Below, piece after piece: positions 17,979 through 30,394 of a DNA stretch of 64,000 bases. The DNA is from Pseudomonas allokribbensis. GTDB taxonomy: Bacteria > Pseudomonadota > Gammaproteobacteria > Pseudomonadales > Pseudomonadaceae. Both the position numbers and the translations under genes were made by a program. Where the stretch lies: positions 1,807,001 through 1,871,000 of the forward strand of contig NZ_CP062252.1 in NCBI RefSeq assembly GCF_014863605.1. The letters run 5' to 3'. Each line of letters opens with the position of its first letter. Within the stretch, counting starts at the first letter, position 1. Under the pieces are notes generated by a model that saw nothing but the letters and a program-made list of their open reading frames with translations, was not told the origin of the DNA and searched no databases.

Positions 17979-19751
17979 ATGGCTAACATTCCAACGATTT
18001 CTTTCGACGCCATCATTATTGGTGGTGGCGGTGCCGGCATGCGCGCTGCGCTGCAGCTGGCACAGGGCGGTCACAAGACTGCCGTGATCACCAAGGTCTT
18101 CCCGACCCGTTCGCACACTGTATCCGCCCAGGGCGGCATCACTTGCGCCATCGCGTCCGCTGACCCGAACGATGACTGGCGCTGGCACATGTACGATACC
18201 GTCAAGGGTTCCGACTACATCGGTGACCAGGACGCTATCGAATACATGTGTCAGGAAGGCCCGGCTGCCGTTTTCGAGCTGGACCACATGGGTCTGCCGT
18301 TCTCGCGTACCGAGCAAGGCCGTATCTACCAGCGTCCGTTCGGCGGTCAGTCGAAGGATTACGGTAAAGGCGGGCAGGCTGCCCGTACTTGCGCCGCATC
18401 CGACCGTACCGGGCACGCGCTGCTGCACACCCTTTATCAGGGCAACCTGAAAGCCGGTACCACGTTCCTGAACGAGTACTACGCTGTCGACCTGGTGAAA
18501 AACCAGGAAGGCGAATTCGTCGGTGTGATCGCGATCTGCATCGAAACCGGCGAAACCACCTACATCCGCGCGAAAGCCACCGTACTGGCGACCGGCGGTG
18601 CAGGTCGTATCTATGCATCCACCACCAACGCCCTGATCAACACCGGTGACGGCGTCGGCATGGCTCTGCGTGCTGGCGTGCCGGTACAAGACATCGAAAT
18701 GTGGCAGTTCCACCCGACCGGCATCGCCGGCGCCGGTGTACTGGTTACAGAAGGCTGCCGTGGTGAAGGTGGTTACCTGATCAACAAGCACGGCGAGCGT
18801 TTCATGGAGCGTTACGCTCCGAACGCCAAAGACCTGGCTGGTCGTGACGTGGTTGCCCGTTCGATGGTTAAAGAAATCATCGCCGGCAACGGTTGCGGTC
18901 CGAATGGCGACCACGTAATGCTCAAACTCGACCACCTGGGCGAGGAAGTGCTGCACAGCCGTCTGCCAGGCATCTGCGAACTGTCGAAGACTTTCGCTCA
19001 CGTTGACCCGGTTGTTGCTCCGGTTCCGGTTGTTCCGACTTGCCACTATATGATGGGCGGCGTTGCCACCAACATTCATGGCCAGGCGATCACCCAGGAC
19101 GCCGAAGGCGTGGATCAGATCATCCCAGGTCTGTTCGCGGTCGGTGAAGTGGCTTGCGTATCGGTTCACGGCGCCAACCGTCTGGGCGGCAACTCGCTGC
19201 TCGACCTGGTGGTTTTCGGTCGCGCTGCCGGCCTGCACCTCGAAAAAGCGCTGACTGACGGCATCGAATACGATGACGCCACTGAAGCCGACATCGAAGC
19301 TGCACTGTCGCGCCTGAACGCACTGAACAACCGTACCGACGGCGAAGACGTCGCTACCCTGCGTCGCGAGCTGCAAAGCTGCATGCAGAACTACTTCGGT
19401 GTATTCCGTACCGGCGAATACATGCAGAAAGGTATTGCCCAGCTGGCGGATCTGCGCAAGCGCATCGCGAATGTGAAGATCAACGATAAGTCGCAGGCGT
19501 TCAACACTGCACGTATCGAAGCGCTGGAACTGCAAAACCTGCTGGAAGTGGCTGAAGCTACCGCCATCGCTGCCGAAGTACGTAAAGAGTCCCGCGGCGC
19601 TCACGCCCGTGAAGACTTCGAAGATCGTGACGACGAAAACTGGCTGTGCCACACCCTGTACTTCCCGGGTGACAAGCGCGTCACCAAGCGTGCCGTGAAC
19701 TTCTCGCCGAAGACTGTTCCGACTTTCGAACCAAAAGTCCGGACTTATTAA
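17979..19751 (+). CDS. sdhA: Succinate dehydrogenase flavoprotein subunit
   Basis: The 590-residue catalytic subunit oxidising succinate to fumarate. It has an N-terminal FAD site ([18 protein letters not shown], 11-28), the covalent flavin histidine H46 in [11 protein letters not shown], and the active-site region [21 protein letters not shown]. Arginine-rich substrate contacts lie in [21 protein letters not shown]. Length equals the family norm. Peripheral on the cytoplasmic face, it binds SdhB. Confidence 0.98.
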   Translation: MANIPTISFDAIIIGGGGAGMRAALQLAQGGHKTAVITKVFPTRSHTVSAQGGITCAIASADPNDDWRWHMYDTVKGSDYIGDQDAIEYMCQEGPAAVFELDHMGLPFSRTEQGRIYQRPFGGQSKDYGKGGQAARTCAASDRTGHALLHTLYQGNLKAGTTFLNEYYAVDLVKNQEGEFVGVIAICIETGETTYIRAKATVLATGGAGRIYASTTNALINTGDGVGMALRAGVPVQDIEMWQFHPTGIAGAGVLVTEGCRGEGGYLINKHGERFMERYAPNAKDLAGRDVVARSMVKEIIAGNGCGPNGDHVMLKLDHLGEEVLHSRLPGICELSKTFAHVDPVVAPVPVVPTCHYMMGGVATNIHGQAITQDAEGVDQIIPGLFAVGEVACVSVHGANRLGGNSLLDLVVFGRAAGLHLEKALTDGIEYDDATEADIEAALSRLNALNNRTDGEDVATLRRELQSCMQNYFGVFRTGEYMQKGIAQLADLRKRIANVKINDKSQAFNTARIEALELQNLLEVAEATAIAAEVRKESRGAHAREDFEDRDDENWLCHTLYFPGDKRVTKRAVNFSPKTVPTFEPKVRTY

Positions 19752-19762
19752 GGGTGACCGCC

Positions 19763-20467
19763 ATGTTGCAAGTCAGTGTTTATCGTTACAACCCTGATCA
19801 GGACGCTGCGCCGTTCATGCAGGAATTCCAGGTCGATACCGGTGGTAAAGACCTGATGGTGCTGGACGTGCTGGCCCTGATCAAAGAGCAGGACGAGGGT
19901 TTCTCCTATCGTCGCTCTTGCCGTGAAGGTGTCTGCGGCTCCGACGGCATGAACATCAACGGCAAGAACGGCCTGGCGTGCATCACGCCGCTGTCCGCTG
20001 TCGTCAAAGGTAACAAGTTGATCGTTCGTCCTCTGCCAGGTTTGCCGGTTATCCGTGACCTGGTTGTCGATATGAGCATCTTCTACAAGCAATACGAGAA
20101 GGTTAAGCCATTCCTGCAGAACGACACGCCGGCTCCGGCCATCGAGCGTCTGCAGTCCCCTGAAGAGCGTGAAAAGCTCGACGGTCTGTACGAGTGCATC
20201 CTGTGCGCCTGCTGCTCGACCTCTTGCCCGTCCTTCTGGTGGAACCCGGACAAATTCCTGGGTCCAGCTGCCCTGCTGCAAGCGTACCGCTTCCTGGCAG
20301 ACAGCCGTGACACCAAGACGTCCGAGCGTCTGGCGTCCCTCGATGACCCGTTCAGCGTCTTCCGCTGCCGGGGCATCATGAACTGCGTCAACGTATGTCC
20401 GAAAGGCCTGAACCCGACTAAGGCCATCGGTCACATCCGTAACATGCTGCTTTCGAGCGGCGTGTGA
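19763..20467 (+). CDS. sdhB: Succinate dehydrogenase iron-sulfur subunit
   Basis: A 234-residue electron-transfer subunit. The N-terminal 2Fe-2S ferredoxin domain has SCREGVCGSDGMNINGKNG. The C-terminal domain has the 4Fe-4S motif CILCACCSTSCPSFWW and the 3Fe-4S motif CVNVCPKGLNP. The ATG was chosen with an AAGGG ribosome-binding site 9 bases upstream; an in-frame GTG three codons earlier overlaps that site. It is the last gene of the sdh cluster. The next gene, sucA, starts 259 bp on, and no classical T-tailed terminator lies between. Confidence 0.97.
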   Translation: MLQVSVYRYNPDQDAAPFMQEFQVDTGGKDLMVLDVLALIKEQDEGFSYRRSCREGVCGSDGMNINGKNGLACITPLSAVVKGNKLIVRPLPGLPVIRDLVVDMSIFYKQYEKVKPFLQNDTPAPAIERLQSPEEREKLDGLYECILCACCSTSCPSFWWNPDKFLGPAALLQAYRFLADSRDTKTSERLASLDDPFSVFRCRGIMNCVNVCPKGLNPTKAIGHIRNMLLSSGV

Positions 20468-20510
20468 TTCAGAAGCTGTAAAAGTAGTACTGCTTCACCG
20501 TAGAGGCTGT

Positions 20511-20696
20511 GGCGCGGGCTTCAACCCGCGCCAGAGCTATAACCAGAGCAACAGCCATAAGCTGCGGCTCTTATTTTGAAGAAATGAGACAAGCAGGGGC
20601 ATCCGGGCTGGTACCCGGACTATCAGTGTGATCCTAAGTGGCTTGTTTTGGTCGCTGCATTCGGACTTCTGCAAGTTTGCTCGGTGTCGACACCGA
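20511..20696. promoter_or_regulatory. Three inverted repeats in the sdhB-sucA gap
   Basis: GGCGCGGG/CCCGCGCC (20511-20532), TCCGGG/CCCGGA (20602-20619) and a perfect 16-bp palindrome TCGGTGTCGACACCGA (20681-20696), which ends 30 bp before the sucA ATG. None has a T-run, so they look like RNA structure or protein sites rather than full terminators. The last could fold in the sucA leader or bind a dimeric regulator. Confidence 0.5.
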
Positions 20697-20726
20697 TGGT
20701 GTTCCCCTAACCGAGGGTGACCAAGC

Positions 20727-23558
20727 ATGCAAGAAAGCGTGATGCAGCGCATGTGGAACAGCGCCTACCTTTCAGGTGGAAACGCTGCCTATGTGGAAGA
20801 GCTTTATGAGCTCTACCTGCACGACCCTAACGCTGTGCCAGAAGAGTGGCGCACCTACTTTCAGAAGCTGCCCGCCGACGGCGGCTCTGCCACCGATGTT
20901 TCGCACTCCACAATTCGCGATCATTTCGTGCTGCTGGCAAAGAACCAGCGCCGCGCCCAACCGGTTTCCGCCGGCAGCGTGAGCAGTGAGCACGAGAAGA
21001 AGCAAGTTGAAGTGCTGCGATTGATCCAGGCCTACCGTATGCGTGGCCACCAGGCAGCCCAGCTTGACCCGCTGGGACTGTGGCAGCGTCCTGCACCTGC
21101 AGACCTGTCGATCAATCATTACGGCTTGACCAATGCCGATCTTGATACGACCTTCCGTGCCGGCGACCTGTTCATCGGCAAAGAGGAAGCGAGCCTACGC
21201 GAAATTCACGAAGCGTTGCAGCAGACATATTGCCGCACCATCGGCGCTGAATTTACGCATATCACCGATTCCGTGCAGCGCCAGTGGTTCCAGCAGCGTC
21301 TGGAAAGCGTACGTGGCCGTCCGACCTACTCCGCCGACATTCAGAGCCACCTGCTCGAGCGCGTCACCGCCGGTGAAGGTCTGGAAAAATACCTGGGTAC
21401 CAAATACCCGGGCACCAAGCGTTTCGGTCTGGAAGGCGGCGAAAGCCTGATTCCGATGCTCGACGAACTGATCCAGCGTTCCGGTTCCTACGGCACCAAG
21501 GAAGTCGTCATCGGCATGGCCCACCGTGGCCGTCTGAACGTGCTGGTCAACACCTTCGGCAAGAACCCGCGCGAGCTGTTCGACGAGTTCGAAGGCAAGA
21601 AGAAGGTCGAGCTGGGTTCCGGTGACGTTAAATACCACCAGGGCTTCTCGTCCAACGTGATGACCGCCGGCGGTGAAGTTCACCTGGCCATGGCGTTCAA
21701 CCCGTCCCACCTGGAAATCGTTTCCCCGGTGGTTGAAGGTTCGGTTCGCGCCCGTCAGGATCGTCGTAACGACCCTACCGGCGAGAAGGTTCTGCCGATC
21801 TCCATCCACGGTGACGCTGCATTCGCAGGTCAAGGCGTGGTGATGGAAACCTTCCAGATGTCGCAGACCCGCGGTTTCAAGACCGGCGGTACCGTGCACA
21901 TCGTGATCAACAACCAGGTTGGTTTCACCATCAGCAACCCGCTGGACTCGCGCTCCACCGAGTACGCGACCGACGTTGCGAAAATGATCCAGGCGCCGAT
22001 CCTCCATGTGAATGGTGATGATCCGGAAGCCGTATTGTTCGTGACCCAGCTGGCCATCGACTACCGCATGCAGTTCAAGCGTGACGTGGTGATCGACCTG
22101 GTCTGCTACCGTCGTCGCGGCCACAACGAAGCTGACGAGCCAAGCGGCACCCAGCCTCTGATGTATCAGCAGATCACCAAGCAGCGCACCACCCGTGAGC
22201 TGTACGCTGATCGTCTGACCCAGGGCGGTGTGCTCGACGTTGAGCGTGTTCAGGCGAAAGTCGACGAATACCGCAACGCGCTGGACAACGGTCTGCACGT
22301 AGTGAAATCGCTGGTCAAAGAGCCGAACAAAGAGCTGTTCGTGGACTGGCGTCCGTATCTGGGCCACGCCTGGACTGCGCGTCACGACACTCGCTTCGAT
22401 CTGAAGACCCTGCAGGAACTGTCCGCCAAGCTGCTGGAAATTCCGGAAGGCTTCGTGGTTCAGCGCCAGGTTGCGAAGATCTACGAAGACCGTCAGAAGA
22501 TGCAAGCCGGCGGCCTGCCGATCAACTGGGGTTACGCCGAAACCATGGCGTACGCGACCCTGGCGTTCGAAGGTCACCCGATTCGCATGACCGGTCAGGA
22601 CATCGGCCGCGGTACGTTCTCGCACCGTCACGCTGTTCTGCACAACCAGAAAGATGCCGGCACCTACATTCCGTTGCAGAACCTGTACGACGGTCAGCCG
22701 CGCTTCGACCTGTACGATTCGTTCCTGTCGGAAGAAGCCGTACTGGCGTTCGAATACGGTTACTCGACCACCACGCCAAACGCGCTGGTGATCTGGGAAG
22801 CCCAGTTCGGCGACTTCGCCAACGGTGCGCAGGTTGTTATCGACCAGTTCATCACCAGCGGCGAGCACAAGTGGGGCCGTCTCTGCGGTCTGACCATGCT
22901 GCTGCCGCACGGCTACGAAGGTCAGGGCCCTGAGCACTCCTCGGCGCGTCTTGAGCGTTACCTGCAGCTGTGCGCCGAGCACAACATTCAGGTGTGCATG
23001 CCGACCACGCCGGCCCAGATCTACCACTTGCTGCGTCGTCAGGTGATTCGCCCGCTGCGCAAGCCACTGGTAGTGCTGACTCCGAAGTCGCTGCTGCGTC
23101 ACAAACTGGCAATCTCGACGCTGGAAGATCTGGCCGAAGGTTCGTTCCAGACCGTTATCCCGGAAGTCGATGCACTGGACCCGAAAAAGGTCGAGCGCGT
23201 TGTTCTGTGCAGCGGCAAGGTCTACTACGACCTGCTGGAAAAACGCCGTGCCGAAGGCCGCGAAGATATCGCCATCGTGCGTATCGAGCAGCTGTACCCA
23301 TTCCCTGAGGACGACTTGAAAGAAGTCCTGGCTCCTTACACCAACGCCAAAGCGGCTGTCTGGTGCCAGGAAGAGCCGATGAACCAGGGCGCCTGGTACT
23401 GCAGCCAGCACCACCTGCGTCGCAGCATCAGCAACCTCAACAAATCTCTCGTACTTGAGTACGCGGGCCGTGAGGCTTCTGCTGCACCAGCATGTGGTTA
23501 CGCATCGATGCACGCCGAGCAGCAGGAAAAACTGCTGCAAGACGCGTTTACCGTTTAA
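20727..23558 (+). CDS. sucA: 2-oxoglutarate dehydrogenase E1 component
   Basis: The 943-residue thiamine-diphosphate-dependent decarboxylase of the 2-oxoglutarate dehydrogenase complex. The N-terminal segment VMQRMWNSAYLSGGNAAYVEEL is the part that contacts the E2 core. The centre holds GMAHRGRLNVLVN and the ThDP-binding HGDAAFAGQG (H361-D363). The transketolase-like C-terminal half has GQDIGRGTFSHRHAV and the LPHGYEGQGPEHSSAR loop. Length fits the family (E. coli 933). A GAGGGTG ribosome-binding site precedes the ATG. It forms an operon with sucB (42-bp gap) and lpdG. Confidence 0.98.
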   Translation: MQESVMQRMWNSAYLSGGNAAYVEELYELYLHDPNAVPEEWRTYFQKLPADGGSATDVSHSTIRDHFVLLAKNQRRAQPVSAGSVSSEHEKKQVEVLRLIQAYRMRGHQAAQLDPLGLWQRPAPADLSINHYGLTNADLDTTFRAGDLFIGKEEASLREIHEALQQTYCRTIGAEFTHITDSVQRQWFQQRLESVRGRPTYSADIQSHLLERVTAGEGLEKYLGTKYPGTKRFGLEGGESLIPMLDELIQRSGSYGTKEVVIGMAHRGRLNVLVNTFGKNPRELFDEFEGKKKVELGSGDVKYHQGFSSNVMTAGGEVHLAMAFNPSHLEIVSPVVEGSVRARQDRRNDPTGEKVLPISIHGDAAFAGQGVVMETFQMSQTRGFKTGGTVHIVINNQVGFTISNPLDSRSTEYATDVAKMIQAPILHVNGDDPEAVLFVTQLAIDYRMQFKRDVVIDLVCYRRRGHNEADEPSGTQPLMYQQITKQRTTRELYADRLTQGGVLDVERVQAKVDEYRNALDNGLHVVKSLVKEPNKELFVDWRPYLGHAWTARHDTRFDLKTLQELSAKLLEIPEGFVVQRQVAKIYEDRQKMQAGGLPINWGYAETMAYATLAFEGHPIRMTGQDIGRGTFSHRHAVLHNQKDAGTYIPLQNLYDGQPRFDLYDSFLSEEAVLAFEYGYSTTTPNALVIWEAQFGDFANGAQVVIDQFITSGEHKWGRLCGLTMLLPHGYEGQGPEHSSARLERYLQLCAEHNIQVCMPTTPAQIYHLLRRQVIRPLRKPLVVLTPKSLLRHKLAISTLEDLAEGSFQTVIPEVDALDPKKVERVVLCSGKVYYDLLEKRRAEGREDIAIVRIEQLYPFPEDDLKEVLAPYTNAKAAVWCQEEPMNQGAWYCSQHHLRRSISNLNKSLVLEYAGREASAAPACGYASMHAEQQEKLLQDAFTV

Positions 23559-23600
23559 CGCCTTCGCGCACCTGAAACCGAATTTAAGGAACCACAGACA

Positions 23601-24818
23601 ATGGCTATCGAGATCAAAGCCCCCACTTTCCCGGAATCGGTTGCCGATGGCACCGTTGCCACCTGGCACAAACAACCGGGCGACGCCGTCAAGCGTGACG
23701 AACTGATCGTCGACATCGAAACCGACAAGGTTGTCCTGGAAGTGCTGGCTACCGCCGACGGCGTACTGGGCGCAATCGTCAAGGGCGAGGGCGACACCGT
23801 CCTGTCCGACGAAGTCCTGGGCTCCATCGTTGAAGGCGGCGCTGCTGCTGCCGCTCCGGCTGCCGCTGCTGCACCGGCCGCTGCTGCCGCTGCTCCAGCT
23901 GCCGGCGCTGACGAAGACGCTATCGCTGCTCCTGCCGCTCGCAAGCTGGCCGAAGAGAACGGCATCAACCTGGCTTCCGTAAAAGGCACTGGCAAAGACG
24001 GCCGTGTGACCAAGGAAGACGTGGTTGCCGCTGTTGAAGCCAAGAAAGCCGCTCCGGCTGCTGCGCCTAAGGCTGCTGCTCCGGCCGCTGCCGCTCCTGT
24101 GTTCGCTGCTGGCGACCGCGTCGAGAAGCGCGTTCCGATGACCCGCGTTCGCGCTACCGTGGCCAAGCGTCTGGTAGAAGCTCAGTCGAACATGGCGATG
24201 CTGACCACTTTCAACGAAGTCGACATGACCGAAGTCATGGCGCTGCGTTCGAAGTACAAGGACCTGTTCGAGAAGTCCCACAACGGCGTACGCCTGGGCT
24301 TCATGTCGTTCTTCGTGAAGGCTGCCACCGAAGCGCTGAAACGCTTCCCGGCTGTCAACGCTTCGATCGACGGCGGCGACATCGTTTACCACGGCTACGC
24401 CGACGTTGGTGTTGCTGTTTCCAGTGACCGCGGTCTGGTGGTTCCGGTTCTGCGTAATGCCGAACTGATGAGCCTGGCTGAAATCGAAGGCGGCATCGCC
24501 ACTTTCGGCAAGAAAGCCCGTGACGGCAAACTGTCGATGGACGAGATGACCGGCGGTACCTTCACCATCACCAACGGTGGTACCTTCGGTTCGATGATGT
24601 CGACTCCGATCGTCAACCCGCCGCAGGCAGCGATTCTGGGCATGCACAACATCATCCAGCGTCCGATGGCCATCAACGGTCAGGTCGTTATTCGTCCGAT
24701 GATGTACCTGGCACTGTCCTACGATCACCGTCTGATCGATGGCAAAGAAGCTGTGACTTTCCTGGTGACCATCAAGAACCTGCTGGAAGATCCGGCTCGT
24801 CTGTTGCTGGATATCTGA
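23601..24818 (+). CDS. sucB: Dihydrolipoyllysine succinyltransferase E2 component
   Basis: The 405-residue E2 core. It has one lipoyl domain (1-75) with lipoyl-lysine K43 in ETDKVVLEV, an Ala/Pro-rich flexible linker (about 78-102), and a peripheral subunit-binding domain (about 105-145; [28 protein letters not shown]). A second Ala-rich linker leads to the catalytic acyltransferase domain ending in [12 protein letters not shown] with the active-site His. An AAGGAACC site lies 9 bases upstream of the ATG. It is followed by a 97-bp gap with a repeat, then lpdG. Confidence 0.98.
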   Translation: MAIEIKAPTFPESVADGTVATWHKQPGDAVKRDELIVDIETDKVVLEVLATADGVLGAIVKGEGDTVLSDEVLGSIVEGGAAAAAPAAAAAPAAAAAAPAAGADEDAIAAPAARKLAEENGINLASVKGTGKDGRVTKEDVVAAVEAKKAAPAAAPKAAAPAAAAPVFAAGDRVEKRVPMTRVRATVAKRLVEAQSNMAMLTTFNEVDMTEVMALRSKYKDLFEKSHNGVRLGFMSFFVKAATEALKRFPAVNASIDGGDIVYHGYADVGVAVSSDRGLVVPVLRNAELMSLAEIEGGIATFGKKARDGKLSMDEMTGGTFTITNGGTFGSMMSTPIVNPPQAAILGMHNIIQRPMAINGQVVIRPMMYLALSYDHRLIDGKEAVTFLVTIKNLLEDPARLLLDI

Positions 24819-24830
24819 TAGAAGCAGTCA

Positions 24831-24893
24831 CGCGCTGCAAGCTTCAAGCTGCAAGAGAACGCAGCCTGGCTTGCAGCGCGCGGCTTGAAGCTT
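24831..24893. repeat. Pseudomonas-type intergenic inverted repeat inside the suc operon
   Basis: CGCGCTGCAAGC (24831-24842) pairs with GCTTGCAGCGCG (24869-24880), and GCTTCAAGC is inverted as GCTTGAAGC. Elements built of GCTGCAAGCTTCAAGC-like words are scattered through Pseudomonas intergenic DNA. Here it sits in the sucB-lpdG gap and may act as an mRNA stabiliser or attenuator rather than a stop, as no T-run follows. Confidence 0.7.
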
Positions 24894-24915
24894 TTCGCTA
24901 AAGAGGATTTTTTGA

Positions 24916-26352
<1,437 letters not shown>

Positions 26353-26386
26353 GACACAATAAGAAACCACGGCGGTACGGCCCGTC

Positions 26387-26474
26387 GTGAGCCTTGCGTG
26401 CAAGACTCACCGCGGAATGTCCGCTGGACGCAGCCTTGCGTAGCTGCACCGGGTATCCGGAAAGGCTACGCAAG
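26387..26474. promoter_or_regulatory. Two hairpins in the lpdG-sucC gap
   Basis: Hairpin 1 is GTGAG-CTTGC / GCAAG-CTCAC with single mismatched bases (26387-26410). Hairpin 2 is CTTGCGTAGC / GCTACGCAAG enclosing CCGGGTATCCGG (26435-26474). Both share CTTGCGT. Neither has a T-run. The 199-bp gap otherwise holds only the sucC leader, so these may be processing or stabilising structures within a long suc transcript. Confidence 0.55.
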
Positions 26475-26551
26475 CAGCAGTCACAGGTGGCGCGGCACTC
26501 ATCAAGAGCGCAGCGCCGAATGCGCAGTACCTAACGAAGACGGTAAAAAGC

Positions 26552-27718
26552 ATGAATCTTCACGAGTATCAGGGTAAGCAGCTGTTCGCTGAATACGGCC
26601 TGCCAGTTTCCACTGGTTATGCAGTAGACACCCCGGAAGCAGCAGCAGAAGCTTGCGACAAAATCGGCGGCAGCGAGTGGGTTGTCAAAGCCCAGGTCCA
26701 CGCCGGTGGTCGCGGTAAAGCGGGCGGCGTAAAGCTGGTTCGCAGCAAAGAAGACGCCAAAGCCTTCGCACAGCAGTGGCTGGGCAAGCGTCTGGTGACT
26801 TACCAGACTGACGCCAATGGCCAGCCAGTCACCAAGATCCTGGTTGAATCGTGCACTGATATCGCTAAAGAGCTGTACCTGGGCGCTGTCGTTGACCGTT
26901 CGAGCCGTCGCATCGTGTTCATGGCTTCCACCGAAGGTGGCGTGGACATCGAGAAAATCGCTCACGACACTCCAGAAAAAATTCTGAAAGCCACTATCGA
27001 TCCACTGGTTGGCGCTCAGCCATTCCAGGGTCGCGAGCTGGCATTCCAGCTGGGTCTGGAAGGCAAGCAGGTTGCTCAGTTCGCCAAGATCTTCGTAGGT
27101 CTGGCCAAGCTGTTCAAGGATCACGACCTGGCTCTGCTGGAAGTGAACCCGCTGGTGATCAAGGCTGACGGCGATCTGCACTGCCTGGACGCCAAGATCA
27201 ACATCGACGCCAACGCAATGTACCGTCAGCCTAAGCTGAAGACTTTCCACGATCCGTCGCAGGACGATCCGCGCGAAGCGCACGCTGCCAAGTTCGAACT
27301 GAACTACGTAGCGCTGGAAGGCAACATCGGCTGCATGGTAAACGGTGCCGGCCTGGCCATGGGTACCATGGACATCGTCAACCTGCACGGCGGCAAGCCA
27401 GCCAACTTCCTCGACGTAGGTGGTGGTGCTACCAAAGAACGCGTTACCGAAGCATTCAAAATCATTCTGTCCGACACCAACGTCGCAGCAGTACTGGTTA
27501 ACATCTTCGGCGGCATCGTTCGTTGCGACATGATTGCCGAAGGCATCATCGGTGCAGTGAAAGAAGTCGGCGTGAAAATCCCGGTTGTTGTTCGTCTTGA
27601 AGGCAACAACGCTGAACTGGGCGCTAAAGTACTGGCAGAAAGCGGTTTGAACATCATCGCTGCTACCAGCCTGACCGACGCTGCTCAACAAGTCGTTAAA
27701 GCTGCGGAGGGCAAGTAA
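26552..27718 (+). CDS. sucC: Succinyl-CoA synthetase beta subunit (ADP-forming)
   Basis: A 388-residue ATP-grasp subunit that binds nucleotide and, with SucD, converts succinyl-CoA to succinate with substrate-level phosphorylation. It has the standard start [20 protein letters not shown], the ATP-grasp motif [25 protein letters not shown], and the CoA/phosphohistidine-facing segment [18 protein letters not shown]. Length equals E. coli SucC. The stop shares one base with the sucD start (TAATG), so translation is coupled. Confidence 0.98.
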   Translation: MNLHEYQGKQLFAEYGLPVSTGYAVDTPEAAAEACDKIGGSEWVVKAQVHAGGRGKAGGVKLVRSKEDAKAFAQQWLGKRLVTYQTDANGQPVTKILVESCTDIAKELYLGAVVDRSSRRIVFMASTEGGVDIEKIAHDTPEKILKATIDPLVGAQPFQGRELAFQLGLEGKQVAQFAKIFVGLAKLFKDHDLALLEVNPLVIKADGDLHCLDAKINIDANAMYRQPKLKTFHDPSQDDPREAHAAKFELNYVALEGNIGCMVNGAGLAMGTMDIVNLHGGKPANFLDVGGGATKERVTEAFKIILSDTNVAAVLVNIFGGIVRCDMIAEGIIGAVKEVGVKIPVVVRLEGNNAELGAKVLAESGLNIIAATSLTDAAQQVVKAAEGK

Positions 27719-28599
27719 TGAGCGTCCTGATCAATAAAGACACCAAAGTTATCTGCCAGGGTATTACCGGTTCGCAAGGTAGCTTCCACACCCAGCAAGC
27801 CATCGAATACGGCACCAAGATGGTTGGCGGCGTTACTCCAGGCAAAGGCGGCACCGAGCACCTGGGTCTGCCAGTGTTCAACACCGTGAAAGACGCCGTA
27901 GCTGCCACTGGCGCCACCGCCAGCGTGATCTACGTTCCGGCTCCTTTCTGCAAGGACTCGATCCTGGAAGCAGCTTTCGGCGGCATCAAGCTGATCGTCT
28001 GCATCACCGAAGGCATTCCTACCCTGGACATGCTGGACGCGAAAGTTAAGTGCGACGAGCTGGGTGTCATCCTGATCGGCCCTAACTGCCCAGGCGTGAT
28101 CACCCCAGGCGAATGCAAGATCGGCATCATGCCAGGTCACATTCACTTGCCAGGCAAGGTCGGTATCGTTTCCCGTTCCGGCACCCTGACCTACGAAGCT
28201 GTGAAGCAGACTACTGACGCCGGTTTCGGTCAGTCGACTTGCGTCGGCATCGGTGGTGACCCGATCCCGGGTTCGAACTTCATCGACATCCTGAAGCTGT
28301 TCCAGGAAGACCCGAAGACCGAGGCGATCGTGATGATCGGCGAGATCGGCGGTTCGGCTGAAGAAGAAGCGGCTGCCTACATCAAGGCTCACGTGACCAA
28401 GCCGGTTGTTTCCTACATCGCTGGTGTGACTGCTCCTCCGGGCAAGCGCATGGGCCATGCTGGCGCAATCATCTCCGGCGGCAAAGGCACTGCAGACGAG
28501 AAATTCGCTGCTCTGCAAGACGCAGGCGTGAAAACCGTGCGTTCGCTGGCGGACATCGGCAAGGCCCTGGCCGAGCTGACTGGTTGGGCTGTCAAGTAA
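27718..28599 (+). CDS. sucD: Succinyl-CoA synthetase alpha subunit
   Basis: The 293-residue CoA-binding subunit. The N-terminal Rossmann domain has [20 protein letters not shown]. The phosphorylated histidine is H247 in [19 protein letters not shown]. An AGGAGG-like site in the sucC tail (GCGGAGGGCAAG) serves it. It is the last gene of the TCA block, followed after about 30 bp by a terminator. Confidence 0.98.
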   Translation: MSVLINKDTKVICQGITGSQGSFHTQQAIEYGTKMVGGVTPGKGGTEHLGLPVFNTVKDAVAATGATASVIYVPAPFCKDSILEAAFGGIKLIVCITEGIPTLDMLDAKVKCDELGVILIGPNCPGVITPGECKIGIMPGHIHLPGKVGIVSRSGTLTYEAVKQTTDAGFGQSTCVGIGGDPIPGSNFIDILKLFQEDPKTEAIVMIGEIGGSAEEEAAAYIKAHVTKPVVSYIAGVTAPPGKRMGHAGAIISGGKGTADEKFAALQDAGVKTVRSLADIGKALAELTGWAVK

Positions 28600-28629
28600 G
28601 CCTCGCGCTTAGCTGACGCTTTACCAAAC

Positions 28630-28653
28630 AAAGGCCACCTTCGGGTGGCCTTT
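28630..28653 (+). terminator. Terminator of the suc operon
   Basis: A perfect 10-bp stem AAAGGCCACC / GGTGGCCTTT with a TTCG tetraloop. The remaining gap to brnQ (28654-28929) has no gene. It contains an ACGCGAC/GTCGCGT inverted repeat (28717-28738) and an A/T-rich stretch before brnQ, with no convincing promoter. Confidence 0.88.
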
Positions 28654-28929
28654 GTCGTTTCTGGCGTTTGAGTTGACGATGGCCATTTATAGGCACCTAC
28701 CCAATAACATGCAAAAACGCGACACAGACACGTCGCGTATCGGATAGTTCGCCCTCAAACAGTGCGTTTGTCAGACAAATTCGTTAGGCTAGCAGCCATT
28801 TTTGCGTCTGCCGCCCACAAGGCATGCAACGCGCTAAACGGGTCAGTCCCATACGGATTGACAGCATTTCCCTAACCCCACAGGGAAATCCCCCTCTAAA
28901 TTCCGATTCAGTAGTGTGGTATTTCCTTA

Positions 28930-30243
28930 ATGAAAGTTTTGAAAGGTCAGGACATCCTGGCACTTGGTTTTATGACATTCGCCCTGTTCGTCGGGGCCGG
29001 TAACATCATCTTCCCGCCTATCGTCGGTTTGCAGTCCGGACCCAACGTCTGGATGGCGGCGCTGGGCTTCCTGATCACGGCGGTCGGTTTGCCGGTGATC
29101 ACTGTCGTCGCGCTGGCCAAGGTCGGCGGAGCGATGGATTCCCTGAGCAGCCCGATCGGCAAGATTGCCGGTGGCGTGCTGGCAGCAGCGTGCTACCTCG
29201 CGGTCGGCCCGTTGTTCGCAACGCCGCGTACCGCGACCGTGTCGTTCGAAGTAGGCCTGGCGCCGCTGACTGGCGAAAGCCCACTGGCGCTGTTCCTCTA
29301 CAGCTCGGTGTACTTCCTGCTGGTGTTCTTCATCTCGCTCTATCCGGGCCGTTTGCTGGACACCGTAGGACGGTTCCTTGCGCCGCTGAAGATCATCGCC
29401 CTGGCGGTACTCGGCATCGCTGCGTTTGCGCTGCCGGCGGGTGATATCGGCGTGGCCACTCCGGAATACGTCGCGGCACCGTTCTCCCAGGGCTTCATCA
29501 ATGGTTACCTGACCATGGATACCTTGGGCGCACTGGTGTTCGGCATCGTCATCGTCAACGCGATCCGCTCCCGTGGCGTCGAGTCGCCGGCGCTGATCAC
29601 CCGTTACGCAATCATCGCCGGGCTGATTGCCGGCGTCGGTCTGGCGCTGGTGTATGTCAGCCTGTTCCGTCTGGGTTCCGGCAGCCATGAAGTGGCCGCT
29701 GGCGCTACCAATGGCGCGGCGGTGCTGCACGCTTACGTGCAACACACCTTCGGTTCGCTGGGTAGCGGTTTCCTTGCGGTGCTGATCTCGCTGGCCTGCC
29801 TGGTGACGGCGGTCGGTCTGACCTGCGCCTGTGCCGAGTACTTCAGCCGTGTGTTGCCACTGTCCTACAAGACACTGGTGATCATCCTGGCTGCGTTCTC
29901 GCTGCTGGTGTCCAACCTGGGCCTGACCAAGCTGATCGCGTTCTCGATCCCGGTACTGACCGCGATCTACCCGCCGTGCATCGTGCTGGTGGCCCTGAGC
30001 TTCTGCGCTGCGTTCTGGCATGAACAGAGCCGCATCATGGGCCCGGTGATGTTGGTGTCGTTCGTGTTCGGCACCATCGACGCCTTGAAAGGCGCCGGTC
30101 TGGCTGACTGGCTGCCGTCGCAACTGGCCCACCTGCCGCTGAGCGAGCAGGGCCTGGCGTGGCTGGTGCCGTGCGTGATGACCCTGGTAGTTGCCGTGGT
30201 TTGCGACCGCCTGCTGGGCAAGCGCGCCGAAGCCCTGGCTTAA
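28930..30243 (+). CDS. brnQ: Branched-chain amino acid:cation symporter
   Basis: A 437-residue inner-membrane carrier of the LIVCS family, importing leucine, isoleucine and valine with Na+. About 12 hydrophobic helices are visible. Family marks are [20 protein letters not shown] near the start, [12 protein letters not shown], and [17 protein letters not shown]. The length matches P. aeruginosa BraB/BraZ and E. coli BrnQ. A weak ribosome-binding site (TTTCCTTA) precedes the ATG. Monocistronic, with a strong terminator after it. Confidence 0.95.
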   Translation: MKVLKGQDILALGFMTFALFVGAGNIIFPPIVGLQSGPNVWMAALGFLITAVGLPVITVVALAKVGGAMDSLSSPIGKIAGGVLAAACYLAVGPLFATPRTATVSFEVGLAPLTGESPLALFLYSSVYFLLVFFISLYPGRLLDTVGRFLAPLKIIALAVLGIAAFALPAGDIGVATPEYVAAPFSQGFINGYLTMDTLGALVFGIVIVNAIRSRGVESPALITRYAIIAGLIAGVGLALVYVSLFRLGSGSHEVAAGATNGAAVLHAYVQHTFGSLGSGFLAVLISLACLVTAVGLTCACAEYFSRVLPLSYKTLVIILAAFSLLVSNLGLTKLIAFSIPVLTAIYPPCIVLVALSFCAAFWHEQSRIMGPVMLVSFVFGTIDALKGAGLADWLPSQLAHLPLSEQGLAWLVPCVMTLVVAVVCDRLLGKRAEALA

Positions 30244-30285
30244 GATTGCCCGGCCGCCACAAGCGGCTTCCGAGCGATTAAACAG

Positions 30286-30320
30286 AAATGCCCCGTATCA
30301 ATCGATACGGGGCATTTTTT
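30286..30320 (+). terminator. Rho-independent terminator of brnQ
   Basis: A 13-bp perfect stem AAATGCCCCGTAT / ATACGGGGCATTT with a 6-base loop and T6 tail. Confidence 0.93.
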
Positions 30321-30394
30321 ATGGGCGTGAGGCAGTGTCTTTTTCCCTGAGCTAACGTCGAAGGGTTGCCGAAATCTTCATCACAGGGAATTGC

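Noticed and set aside
17475-19652. Minus-strand frame of about 725 codons across sdhD-sdhA
   Set aside because: Antisense to intact sdh genes; no ribosome-binding site or recognisable motif.
21195-24728. Very long open frame (over 1,100 codons) on the minus strand across sucA-sucB
   Set aside because: Shadow of strongly expressed plus-strand genes with GC-rich third positions. The translation has no family motif, and the plus strand encodes complete SucA and SucB.
24831-24893. Terminator between sucB and lpdG
   Set aside because: The inverted repeat has no T-run and matches a repeat type of Pseudomonas intergenic DNA, so it was listed as a repeat.
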